NCBI GenBank assembly: GCA_965203135.1
Contig: CBDBBO010000003.1
Coordinates: 62,001 to 126,000 of the forward strand
Reading direction: 5' to 3'
From: CATOSD01 sp965203135
GTDB lineage: Bacteria; Chloroflexota; Dehalococcoidia; Lucifugimonadales; CATOSD01
Length of the DNA: 64,000 nucleotides
The position numbers and the translations under genes were made by a program. This document shows, in pieces, positions 43,183 through 51,013 of the stretch (the stretch's first letter is position 1; the number at the start of each line of letters is the position of its first letter). The notes under the pieces are model-generated. The model was not told the origin of the DNA. It worked only from the letters and a program-made list of their open reading frames with translations, and searched no databases.

Positions 43183-44217
43183 AGTCTCGCACCTGGTTAT
43201 TTTCAGACTGGGGACGGGCCTGCGTCGGATTAGACAGGGTCTTGCCTTAAGCACAAGAAATGGTAGGCAATACACCCCCGCCAGTCAACCGGCGTCGGGC
43301 CTGCCAGACTCCCTTCCCCCTCGATGCAGGGGACTCAGGATGAGGGGAATCCGAGCGGCGATTGCGCCCTTCGGCGAGGCTCTCCGAAAAATCTGCTCAA
43401 TTCTGCTACATTCCGCCCATTCCGTAGCTGGGCGGCCCGATGTTCTTGTCACTTTTTGTGAGCCAAGTTGTTAAGGTTCGTCACGCACATTGCGCGAAAC
43501 GTGACAGGCCGTGACGGTGGCCTTGGGGCGGATGCCGGCTCTCCGACCCCACCAACCGGTGGTCGCAGGGTCTGTGCGATAGAATGTAGCACGTGCGTGC
43601 TATAGAATCAAGAGGGTTCAGGGCCACAGGCGGGGGTAAACGCCCTAGATTCCTCGGCTGCGCTCGGAATGGAATGGGCAAAGGCTCGGAATGGAAGGGT
43701 CAGAGAGCCCGCCGTGCTCGGAATGCAAAGGGCAAAGACCGCCACTATACCAAGGTGCATCCGCCGATCTGTTGGCGCAAGCCGAGGCTACTTTACATAA
43801 TGTCGTGGGAGTGGGGCTGAGAGTGGGAAATTCTGTGGCAAAGCAGTGGCACTCCGGTGGCGGAAGTGGGCCGGCGAAGAGCAAGTAAGTGGCGTTTGGG
43901 TTACGCGGTTGGGCAGGTTTGGGGCAGGGTTTTCGGTGGTTCGGGCTGGGGGGAGAGGGTTCTTGGCCTTCCATGTGAAGCTGTCGCCAATATGCATGAG
44001 AGCACTCTTGCGACGGAGAATGAAAGGGCCTTGCTGTGATTCATCTGTGACGTATGTCGGTCCACTGTATGGTAAGATTTGACGAACTCCACACCAGTGT
44101 CAAGCACAGAAGGTTGTACCGCGAACTCCGAGCATAGCCAGTTCTTGGCTCATAGCGGTTCGCATTCCCAGGGGGTGACTCGTGGCAGAGAAGCCGACGC
44201 TGCAAGGAGGCTCGCCT
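43183..44217. other. Long gene-poor interval with short direct repeats
   Basis: About 1 kb between alaS and the lipoprotein gene holds no convincing coding sequence; the few open frames lack ribosome sites and have atypical composition. GCTCGGAATG occurs three times (near 43655, 43685 and 43722), each followed by a GGGCAAAG-like or GGGTCA-like block, and a C-rich repeat copy lies at 43311-43350. I see no tRNA, rRNA or known RNA family. Confidence 0.5.
43311..43350. repeat. Dispersed C-rich intergenic repeat, copy 3
   Basis: CTCCCTTCCCCCTCGATGCA followed by GGGGACTCAGGATGAGGGGA. Same block order as copies at 26446 and 38921. Confidence 0.55.
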
Positions 44218-44278
44218 TTGCAACGAATTTTACTTCTCCTCATCTCCGTTTTACTGCTGTTCGGCTGTGCCGCCGAGA

Positions 44279-45092
44279 CTAGGTAGTGTTGACATTTCAT
44301 CTTAGCCATATGAGAGCGCCTGTGAAATGGAGGAACCCGAGGTACCTGTTCGCCAGTTTATCGAATCGGGAGAAGATGCGGCGGAAGTGCTTGATCTTAC
44401 CGATGAAACACTCGACAAGATGACGCTCTCGGTACAGGTACTCATCGTATGAGTGCGGCGCCCTTCTGTTGGAGCGAGACGGAATCACCGGGACAGCCCC
44501 ATTGTCGACGACCAACTCGCGAACGTGATCGGCGTCGTATGCCCGGTCGGCTATCACATGCTCACTCTCGGTACCGGATATGAGTTCGGCAGCTTGAGTC
44601 ACATCGTGCTCTTGTCCTGCGGTCAGCGTAAATCTCAAGGGATTGCCCAGACCATCGACACTCACGTGGACCTTTGTAGAGAACCCGCCCCGACTTCGAC
44701 CGAGGGCTTGGGACGCTTGCCCACCGTTTTTTTGGGTGCGCCAGCGGCAGAATGATGGGCCCGCACTACGGTGCTGTCGATGATGAGGTTCTCCATGTCG
44801 GGGTCATCGACAAAATACTGATGCATACGTTCCCATATCCCATGATCGCACCATCGGGCGAACCGTTTGTAGATGCTGTTCCAATTGCCATATTCGGCTG
44901 GGAGCATCCTCCACTGCGCACCAGTCCGAGCAATCCACAAGACGGCCTCGATGAAACGCTTGCAATCGGCTTCCTTTCCGACGTACAAATCGGGCTGGCT
45001 ACGAAGAAACTCCAGCACCTTTGGCCACTGTTCGGGAGATAGTGTGACTGTTGACATATACCTAGTATAATGCAAATGTCAACACTACCTAG
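44279..45092 (-). mobile_element. IS5-family insertion sequence E, about 806 bp
   Basis: Element 44283-45088 with perfect inverted repeats GTAGTGTTGACATTT and a 4-bp CTAG duplication (44279-44282; 45089-45092). Including CTAG, the ends match over 19 bp. CTAG targets are typical for one IS5 subgroup. Carries a two-frame transposase on the minus strand. Confidence 0.92.
44297..45057 (-). CDS. IS5-family transposase of element E, split by a frame break at an A7 run
   Basis: N-terminal frame from ATG 45057 (MSTVTLSPEQWPKVLEFLRS), then RFIEAVLWIARTGAQWRMLP and the first Asp in IIDSTVVRAHHSAAGAPKK. C-terminal frame to 44297: VSVDGLGNPLRFTLTAGQEHD, ADRAYDADHVR (second Asp) and RERHLVECFIGKIKHFRRI (Glu). 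They meet at A7 followed by C (T7 at 44727-44733), a classic -1 slippery run; a -1 shift restores GAPKKNGGQASQALGRSRGG. Confidence 0.87.
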
Positions 45093-45460
45093 TACTCCTC
45101 CTAATGAATTGGATCCTTCTACCAAAGAATTCATCAGAGAACTCAGACAGATGAAGGTAGAAGACATCCCAACTCTTGAACCGGACGAAGCGTCACTCTC
45201 TTTCGATCTCGTATCTGACGAGAGTATACAGGCATTTGTCCAGTCGATTGAGATACTCGACGAACGTATATCAAAACTGGAATCTGAGTTGTATTGGATC
45301 AAGCACGGAGAGCCTACCCACACTCACGAACCTGATCATTATCACGACCTGGGTAGCAGCTTCCCTAATTCAGGCTACCACACCCATAGTGAGTACGCGG
45401 AATCTAATCACACTCACTGGGAGTACGCGGAATCCGACCACACTCACTTGGGGTACTAAT

Positions 45461-45769
45461 TCAGAGTAGTCCCGATTTATCAACTCGCTCTTGAGAAATT
45501 GCGAAGGCGAGTCTTGCTTGTTCGAGTTCGATCACAGCTTCTGCAAGAGAAGAAATGGTTTCTCCAGAAACTACTCCAGCGCTTGTCAGGATTGTTCCAT
45601 CCTCAGCCGGAGTGACAGGAGCCCCCGTTTCAAGCGAACGGGCAAGGGCCGAGATTTGTTTGGCCAGAGTATCTACTTTATGCTCAAGGCAAACCACAGC
45701 AGCGCGGTTCGTCCGATGTGCTTCAAGAAGGGCTATCTTGTCATCGTTGGTAAGCACTAAAATCTCCAT
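45461..45769 (-). CDS. Uncharacterised coiled-coil protein
   Basis: 102 aa. MEILVLTNDDKIALLEAHRT leads into a heptad region EHKVDTLAKQISALARSLE, and a second helix SLAEAVIELEQARLAFAISQ. Its stop lies 1 nt from that of the convergent lipoprotein gene. No ribosome site is obvious and a plus-strand frame covers the same bases, but the amphipathic pattern favours this strand. No family recognised. Confidence 0.5.
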   Translation of the reverse strand: MEILVLTNDDKIALLEAHRTNRAAVVCLEHKVDTLAKQISALARSLETGAPVTPAEDGTILTSAGVVSGETISSLAEAVIELEQARLAFAISQERVDKSGLL

Positions 45770-45780
45770 CCGGGGGACTG

Positions 45781-46093
45781 ATGAGTCTAGACGACCTACC
45801 AGCAGAACTGACGCGACGAATAGCTGCTGAGGTTAAGGGACGCTCCGATTTTATCAGAGCGACTCAAACCTTGCACACCGCGATTGTTGTTGTTCTAGAA
45901 GTACTTGCTGAAGACCCGGGAAATGGAAGGACTACAGGATCGTTTTGCATCCGTTCTAGAAGTGGCTGTACTTCAACTAGAAACTCATCTATCCGACGAC
46001 GAAAGAGATCAGTACCGCAGGCTTTACAAATACTTTGTAGAGATGTTGGAGATGTCATCTTCCTCTCCTGGAGGTCCTGATGAGACACCGTAG
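45781..46093 (+). pseudogene. Small helical protein gene with a one-base frameshift
   Basis: Starts ATG 45781 (GGGGGAC upstream): MSLDDLPAELTRRIAAEVKG...TAIVVVLEVLAED. After about residue 45 the coding pattern moves to the next frame as REMEGLQDRFASVLEVAVLQ...YKYFVEMLEMSSSSPGG, ending at 46093. One extra base around CCCGGG at 45916-45921 explains it; without it the product is 103 aa. Overlaps the next gene by 14 nt, as expected for an intact operon member. Natural mutation or sequence error are both possible. Confidence 0.6.
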
Positions 46094-47297
46094 AGCCATC
46101 ATCACAGCAGTCTTGGCCGCACTCGTCGTGGTCGGGGCAACGGCGGTTCTCGCAGGTGGAGAGAGCCTGCCCCAACGATACGACACTAACCTCAGCGGGA
46201 TGACCGAGAGCAACGAGGCGTACCAGGCTATACAGGATCACTACGCCGGGAAACTGACGCAGGAAGAGACACTCGACATACTACTGCGATTCTGGGGCCA
46301 CATACCTGTGGCCGGCCCTACCGCACTGCCTGCGCCGACCCGCGTTGCTACAGCCACGGCGGTTGCCTCGCCGACGCCTACGACCAAGCCAACCCCCACA
46401 CGGACACCTATCCAAGCACCCGTTGTAACCTTTACCCGCATAAACACAATCTCGATTCAGGTTAGCTGGCGACACAATGCCCCGAATGTAACCGGGTACG
46501 AGGCGCGGTACAGGCCAGAGGGAGGAGCATGGACGACGATGGGCAGGGAGTCCTCTAGCGGGACCTCAGCCTCCGGGATTACTCGTGGGGGCACGTTCTC
46601 CGTGGGAGAGCGATATGAGATCCAGGTGCGGTCGCTAACCAAGAATGGGCCTAGCCCGTGGGCGAGCGAAACTGTGGTAGTGCCCGCGCCTGCACCTACA
46701 CCGACCCCCATAACGTCTACGCCGTCCCCAGCGCCTGTATCGGACTTCGATTTCATGCTTTCATGCGCCAATCGCTCAGATGGTTCGGTCAGCGGCGAAA
46801 AACGCGTCGGTGAAGACCTGCTGTACGACATGGAGGCGGTGTTCATCAACCCCAATCGAGACCCTTGGGAGTATGGCTTCTTTGCGGCTCAAAGCACGCG
46901 TGTGCGTGGAGGCGGACGTTCCGGAGGTTTCCAAGTCATTCTGAATTCATACGGGTACTGGCACGTGCGGTTAGAGTACTACCCATTAGGATACCGAACT
47001 CTGACTGCAGGAAACCTTGCTACTCATGAAATGCCATTCAACCATCAGTCCGGCGAGAAGAACCTGCTCACCTTTCGCTTCAATCGCGCGGAGAAACGCT
47101 ACGAGCTCTTCGTGAATGGAATAGAGGCCCCACTAGACCTGGATTTTTCGGGGGCTGGACACTACTGGAATCACATACGGCCAGAGCTATATGATTCCTA
47201 CTCAAGTCCTACTCGCAGTCATTATCTTCTTGGAAACGGTGAACGAGTCAGCGGCAGGGTTCATTACGAAGACTTCTGTATGGTACCGAGCCAGTAA
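46080..47297 (+). CDS. Secreted fibronectin type III protein with Pro/Thr linkers
   Basis: 405 aa; GGAGG 6 nt before the ATG. Signal peptide at 1-26 (RRAIITAVLAALVVVGATAVLAGG). A helical region is followed by a Pro/Thr linker (about 80-112), an FN3 domain (APVVTFTRINTISIQVSWRH...YEIQVRSLTKNGPSPWA), a second linker (PAPAPTPTPITSTPSPAP) and a C-terminal beta-rich, LamG-like region (YDMEAVFINPNRDPWEYGFF...RFNRAEKRYELFVNG). Probably an exported ligand-binding or adhesive protein; the neighbours suggest a cell-surface cassette. Confidence 0.8.
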   Translation: MRHRRAIITAVLAALVVVGATAVLAGGESLPQRYDTNLSGMTESNEAYQAIQDHYAGKLTQEETLDILLRFWGHIPVAGPTALPAPTRVATATAVASPTPTTKPTPTRTPIQAPVVTFTRINTISIQVSWRHNAPNVTGYEARYRPEGGAWTTMGRESSSGTSASGITRGGTFSVGERYEIQVRSLTKNGPSPWASETVVVPAPAPTPTPITSTPSPAPVSDFDFMLSCANRSDGSVSGEKRVGEDLLYDMEAVFINPNRDPWEYGFFAAQSTRVRGGGRSGGFQVILNSYGYWHVRLEYYPLGYRTLTAGNLATHEMPFNHQSGEKNLLTFRFNRAEKRYELFVNGIEAPLDLDFSGAGHYWNHIRPELYDSYSSPTRSHYLLGNGERVSGRVHYEDFCMVPSQ

Positions 47298-47438
47298 GGG
47301 AGGTAGCCGCTGCCAATCAGACTGTGGACGAACAACGCCAACGAATCGATGACCTGTAACTACAATGGCAAGACGTGGCCAGGGAGATAGACTAACTAAT
47401 GGCACCGAGCACACAAAAGAAGGAAAGGTAGCGCAGGA

Positions 47439-47681
47439 ATGCCGCAAATGACACTGGCCGAAGCCGGGCGGACGCTTCGTGCGATGCACCAGGGCGCACC
47501 GCATGACGAAAAGGTGATCCACATCATCCTCTTTGGCATCACTTACGCAGAGAGCATCGAGAGCTTGAGTAGCACCGACATAGTCGTCGAGGCTCGCATG
47601 ACCGAGAGGAATTCCTACCACCAGGAATTGAACTTCGGACGCCGGCTGGCCAAGTACGTCACGCCGAGAACAGACTCCTGA
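47439..47681 (+). CDS. Conserved small hypothetical protein
   Basis: 80 aa. MTLAEAGRTLRAMHQGAPHD, then HIILFGITYAES and ELNFGRRLAKYV. Small proteins of this pattern recur in environmental genomes, often with a mobile or HTH-like context, but no function is known to me. Its TGA overlaps the ATG of the following membrane protein gene. Confidence 0.6.
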   Translation: MPQMTLAEAGRTLRAMHQGAPHDEKVIHIILFGITYAESIESLSSTDIVVEARMTERNSYHQELNFGRRLAKYVTPRTDS

Positions 47682-48058
47682 TGCGGCCATTTGTGTTTGG
47701 TCTCATCAGGTTTTGGCCGACTAATATCGCAAGTGCAGCCGCTTTGACCTACCTCGGTATTGCTTATCCTGGCAAGCCTTGGTTACTCATTGGTCCGCTA
47801 CTCTTCGGGTCGGCATGGCTCTACGGTCATTGGTTGGGGCGATGGTTAGGGCTGAACGCGCTGGTCTCGTTTCTGCTGGCGACACTGGCCTTTGGTCTGG
47901 AAGTACTCGTTATGTCTGGCGGTGTTGGAGGAGCGTTGGTAAAGGCTCTGGCCGTGTCGCTGCTGACTGGATTTGGGGCAACCTTTGGCTGGTTTCACAT
48001 GGCCAATGAGATTGTGCGCCGGGAAGACGAAGAGTTTGAGGAGCGCCGAGAGGCTTAA
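47681..48058 (+). CDS. Small polytopic membrane protein
   Basis: 125 aa with three to four hydrophobic helices (about 8-26, 30-50, 58-78, 83-105) and a highly acidic/basic C-terminal tail (IVRREDEEFEERREA). Translationally coupled to the preceding gene. No family recognised. Confidence 0.62.
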   Translation: MRPFVFGLIRFWPTNIASAAALTYLGIAYPGKPWLLIGPLLFGSAWLYGHWLGRWLGLNALVSFLLATLAFGLEVLVMSGGVGGALVKALAVSLLTGFGATFGWFHMANEIVRREDEEFEERREA

Positions 48059-48128
48059 CGCCGACCTCGCAGGCAAGCGGCGCCGCAAGTATGTGACGGT
48101 GCGCGACGCCTAGCGCAAGCTCCTCGAG

Positions 48129-48314
48129 ATGCTGTCAACCGCAGACGAGGTTACAGGTGACGAGGAGCGCCGGTATCTCGCTGACCTTGCCGGCCGAATG
48201 CATCTGTCCGATGTTACCGCCAGCGCACTGCGAGAGTGGGTTAAGGAATACGGTGAATTGCTGGAGCGGCTAGACGCCATTGTATCAGCAGACAGTCAAA
48301 CTAGAGTGGGTTAG
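48129..48314 (+). CDS. Short open frame, possibly a gene remnant
   Basis: 61 aa: MLSTADEVTGDEERRYLADL, then helical YGELLERLDAIV. The same frame upstream of a TAG at 48110 reads KRRRKYVTVRDA, so this may be the decayed 5' part of a longer gene (an integrase-like N-terminus is a loose guess). No ribosome site. Confidence 0.3.
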   Translation: MLSTADEVTGDEERRYLADLAGRMHLSDVTASALREWVKEYGELLERLDAIVSADSQTRVG

Positions 48315-48327
48315 GCCGCAACCCCCC

Positions 48328-49677
48328 TCACGGCCTCGGATGGCCCGGCGTGCCATAGAGCGGGCAGCCTGTGCACGACCTGGCCTGGCCGCACGGCGCG
48401 GCGGTCGCGCCTGCGGTCGACGCTGTGTAGGCCGCTGCCTGTTCAGCGACGCGCGTTTTGCGCTCTTCCCTCGCCTGCTCGCCGAACAGGTCCAGCCGTA
48501 GCTGCCTGGCGCGCGGCGGCCGGTGGCCGGGGAACGCCAGGAAGGGCCAGGCCCACTTGCGCACGACGCCCATGGCCTGCAGATCGCGCCAGTTGTCCAG
48601 GGAGTGGCGGGCGCGGTTGCGCAGTATGCGGTCCGTAGACGTCGGCCCGACGCCGGGCACGCGCAGAAGCTGCTCCCTGGAGGCCTCGTTGACGTTGACC
48701 GGAAAGCGGTCGAGGTTCGCCAGCGCGATGGACGTCTTGGGGTCGTCCTCGTGCGGGAGGAAGCCGCCGGCGTCGTAGGCCAGCCTCAGCTCGTCGTTGT
48801 CGAAAGCGTACACGCGCCTCAGCCAGTCCACCTGGTAGAGCCGGTGCTCGCGGATCATGGGCGTGGCGGGGTGCTCCTCCAGCGGCGTGTGGCGTATGGG
48901 CTGGAACGGCGAGTAGTACACCCGCTTGAAGTTCCAGTCCGAGTAGAGTTGGTCCATGCGCTCGAAGATGTCCCAGTCCGACTCGTCCGCCGCGCCCACC
49001 ACCATCTGCGTGGCCTGGCCGACGGCGCCCCGGGCAGGCCCGCCCCGGCGATCATCCCTGCGCATCATGTCGTCGATCCAGCTCATAGGCTCCAGTATGT
49101 CGCGCCGCATGTCCTTCATCGGGCTGATGCGCGAGAGCATCTCGGGGGTTGGAGACTCGATGTTGATGGAGAGCCTCGTGCCGAGCCGGTACGCCTCCTC
49201 CACGTACTGCTTCTCGGTGTCGGGCATGACCTTCATGTGGACGTAGCCGCGAAAGCCCTGCTTTCTGCGGATAATCTCGATGACCTTGAGCAGGCGCTCC
49301 GTGGTCTTGGAGCCACTTCCGAAGATTCCGGAGCTGAGAAAGAGGCCGCTCACCATGTGGCGGCGTCGCATCTCGTCGAAAGCGCCGGCCAGCTCGTCCG
49401 GCTTGAACGCAAAACGCTTTCGCGGCACCCAGGTGCTGTTGGGGCAGTAGTGGCAATCGTACTTGCAGAAGTCGGTGTACATGACGCGCATCAGGCTGAT
49501 GGTCTTGCCATTCGGCATCTGCGCCTTGTACACGCCCGGCGCGGGGCTGCGCTCGCGCACGGCGTAGGGCGCGCGCTGCCTCTCGCCCGGCTGAGGGCGG
49601 GAGAGGATGTCGTCGCTCGCCATGCCGCTGAGGGCGTGGAGTTTCTCGAAGGTGTCCGGTGCTCGCTTTACCAGCAT
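48328..49677 (-). CDS. SplB-like radical SAM protein (putative DNA modification/repair)
   Basis: 449 aa from ATG 49677; a longer frame to 49737 is unlikely. Radical SAM cluster motif CKYDCHYCP near residue 78. Central barrel: LFLSSGIFGSGSKTTERLLK, YVHMKVMPDT, ESPTPEMLSRISPMKDM. C-terminal helix-hairpin-helix VNEASREQLLRVPGVGPTST, a DNA-binding element, and a Cys-rich tail CGQ...CTGCPLYG. This is the layout of the 'putative DNA modification/repair radical SAM' family, usually paired with a TIGR03915-type protein; no such partner is visible here. Confidence 0.87.
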   Translation of the reverse strand: MLVKRAPDTFEKLHALSGMASDDILSRPQPGERQRAPYAVRERSPAPGVYKAQMPNGKTISLMRVMYTDFCKYDCHYCPNSTWVPRKRFAFKPDELAGAFDEMRRRHMVSGLFLSSGIFGSGSKTTERLLKVIEIIRRKQGFRGYVHMKVMPDTEKQYVEEAYRLGTRLSINIESPTPEMLSRISPMKDMRRDILEPMSWIDDMMRRDDRRGGPARGAVGQATQMVVGAADESDWDIFERMDQLYSDWNFKRVYYSPFQPIRHTPLEEHPATPMIREHRLYQVDWLRRVYAFDNDELRLAYDAGGFLPHEDDPKTSIALANLDRFPVNVNEASREQLLRVPGVGPTSTDRILRNRARHSLDNWRDLQAMGVVRKWAWPFLAFPGHRPPRARQLRLDLFGEQAREERKTRVAEQAAAYTASTAGATAAPCGQARSCTGCPLYGTPGHPRP

Positions 49678-49793
49678 ATCCGCTCCTTTCGGTCTGATGT
49701 ACAGCACTATTGTTCTATACACGGGAACGGATGTCAAGGGATATGGACAGGATGGGACAATAGAAAGGGCCTGAGCTTGTCAGTGATCGGTTT

Positions 49794-50576
49794 TCAGTTG
49801 GCGGTGTCGAGAGACTGGAGTATCAGGTCGGCGGTTTCCTGGTCGATTTGGCCCTCGGCGACGGCTTGACTGAGGACGTCGGAGATGCCATCAGGGGCGG
49901 TGATGGTGTAGTGGCGCCACTTGCCCGGCGTATCCTCGCTCTCGAACGAGCGCAGTACCTGGTCGGCCTTGTCCTTGTCGAGCTCACCGTCCGCCACGGC
50001 CCGGCGCAGCGCGTCGGCCAAGCCGTTCGTTCCGTCGGGGGTGTATGTGCGAGAGCCTATCCAGACGGACACCCCCAAGGGGTGCGCGACTTCTCCCGGC
50101 GCGGTCCGACTCTGTTCGGGCGGTTGGCTGTACGTCCGCGCGATTTCATCTGCGGCGGCCCTGTCCAATGCGCCGTCCTGCACAGCCTGGTTCATCGCGT
50201 CGGCGAGCGCCACACCCACGTCGTCGGTCTGCACCGATGGGGAGTAGGTCTTGGTTTCGCGGTGTACGGAGACTATCGGCTTGCCCTTCGACTGCGCCAC
50301 AAGCGTAGTTGCCCCTACGACGCCTACAAGCAGCACCACAACCAGCGCGGCCCCTATCCAGGTTCGCTTATTCATGTGAACTTCCTCCTTGCGTTCTTTC
50401 CAGGCGGAACCCGCCAGGTCCAGCGCGATAGACAGCCAGACGTACAGCGTCCGCAGGCCGCCTCCGTCACGGCGCATCCTGTCCCGGAACAGCTGCGCCA
50501 TAAGCTCCCCGTATTCCAGTCGATGCCGCTTCGGATAGACGAGCAACAGCAGGCGGTACATCCTTTCGGACAGCAT
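49794..50576 (-). CDS. Membrane protein with permease-prefix-like N-terminus, PadR-linked
   Basis: 260 aa. N-terminal MLSERMYRLLLLVYPKRHRL plus EYG, then FRDRMRRDGGG, is the short prefix often fused to or beside PadR-controlled membrane proteins. One membrane helix follows at about 72-91. The rest carries three similar acidic helical units (VGVALADAMNQAVQDGALDRAAADEI; GLADALRRAVADGELDKDKADQVL; GISDVLSQAVAEGQIDQETADLIL), an internal repeat. Start is 2 nt after the PadR stop, so regulator and target are one operon. Confidence 0.75.
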   Translation of the reverse strand: MLSERMYRLLLLVYPKRHRLEYGELMAQLFRDRMRRDGGGLRTLYVWLSIALDLAGSAWKERKEEVHMNKRTWIGAALVVVLLVGVVGATTLVAQSKGKPIVSVHRETKTYSPSVQTDDVGVALADAMNQAVQDGALDRAAADEIARTYSQPPEQSRTAPGEVAHPLGVSVWIGSRTYTPDGTNGLADALRRAVADGELDKDKADQVLRSFESEDTPGKWRHYTITAPDGISDVLSQAVAEGQIDQETADLILQSLDTAN

Positions 50577-50578
50577 AG

Positions 50579-50950
50579 TCAGCCGTCCGTTCTCCGCGAG
50601 GGCACGGCGTCAATGGCTCTCGCGGTTCGAGCGAGTTGCTCCATACGCTCTATCTCAAGCTCCAGAACGCGCGCTCCCAGGGCGGTGATTCGGTAGTAGC
50701 GACGGCGCTCGTCGTCGAGTTCCGGGTCAGGTCGCTCGACGCTTTCCTCTATCAGCCCGGCCGCCAGCATCCGCTTGACCGCGCCGTACAGCGTACCCGG
50801 TCCCATGGTGGTCGCGCCGTTGGTCAGCGCCTCCACCTCTCGCATGATGGCGTAGCCGTGCTTGTCCCCGGTCGCCACAGCCATCAGGACGTGCAGGTGC
50901 GAGGCGGGCAGGGGCAGCAGGCTCGTGGGGTCTTGGGTAGTCAACATCAA
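50579..50950 (-). CDS. PadR-family transcriptional regulator
   Basis: 123 aa winged-helix protein: HVLMAVATGDKHGYAIMREV, TMGPGTLYGAVKRMLAAGLIEE, DERRRYYRITALGARVLELE. PadR proteins repress their own operon and adjacent membrane-protein genes. Encoded just upstream of the permease-prefix protein. Confidence 0.93.
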   Translation of the reverse strand: MMLTTQDPTSLLPLPASHLHVLMAVATGDKHGYAIMREVEALTNGATTMGPGTLYGAVKRMLAAGLIEESVERPDPELDDERRRYYRITALGARVLELEIERMEQLARTARAIDAVPSRRTDG

Positions 50951-50963
50951 CCCTCGTTCTAAC

Positions 50964-51005
50964 TATATCGTATCTCAGTATATCGTCATACGCTATAGTT
51001 GTCAA
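50964..51005 (-). promoter_or_regulatory. Promoter and probable operator of the padR operon
   Basis: On the minus strand: TTGACA (51005-51000), 17-nt spacer and TATACT (50982-50977), a near-consensus promoter. On the plus strand TATATCGT occurs at 50964-50971 and 50979-50986, 15 nt apart, overlapping the -10 and start site, which suggests PadR autoregulation. Confidence 0.72.
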
Positions 51006-51013
51006 ACGGCTGC

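Larger units (their letters stand above)
44218..45459 (+). pseudogene. His-rich repeat lipoprotein gene interrupted by IS element E
   Basis: Left part: AAGGAGG (44204-44210), TTG start at 44218 and a complete lipoprotein signal, LQRILLLLISVLLLFGCAAE. The frame is then cut by element E after 'E-T'. Right part resumes after CTAG at 45093 as TPPNELDPSTKEFIRELRQM and onward. Excision restores a 143-aa lipoprotein: a short acidic helix region, then HTHEPDHYHD and a decapeptide repeat NHTHWEYAES / DHTHLGY rich in His-x-His. In the present state an ATG in the IS end (45070) is in frame, giving a 129-aa product without the signal peptide. The repeats suggest metal binding. Confidence 0.83.

Noticed and set aside
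43183..43500. T-box leader upstream of alaS
   Set aside because: No AGGGTGG-type T-box core or terminator/antiterminator pair found.
43655..43735. CRISPR array
   Set aside because: Only three 10-nt repeats, no spacer-length regularity, no cas genes in the window.
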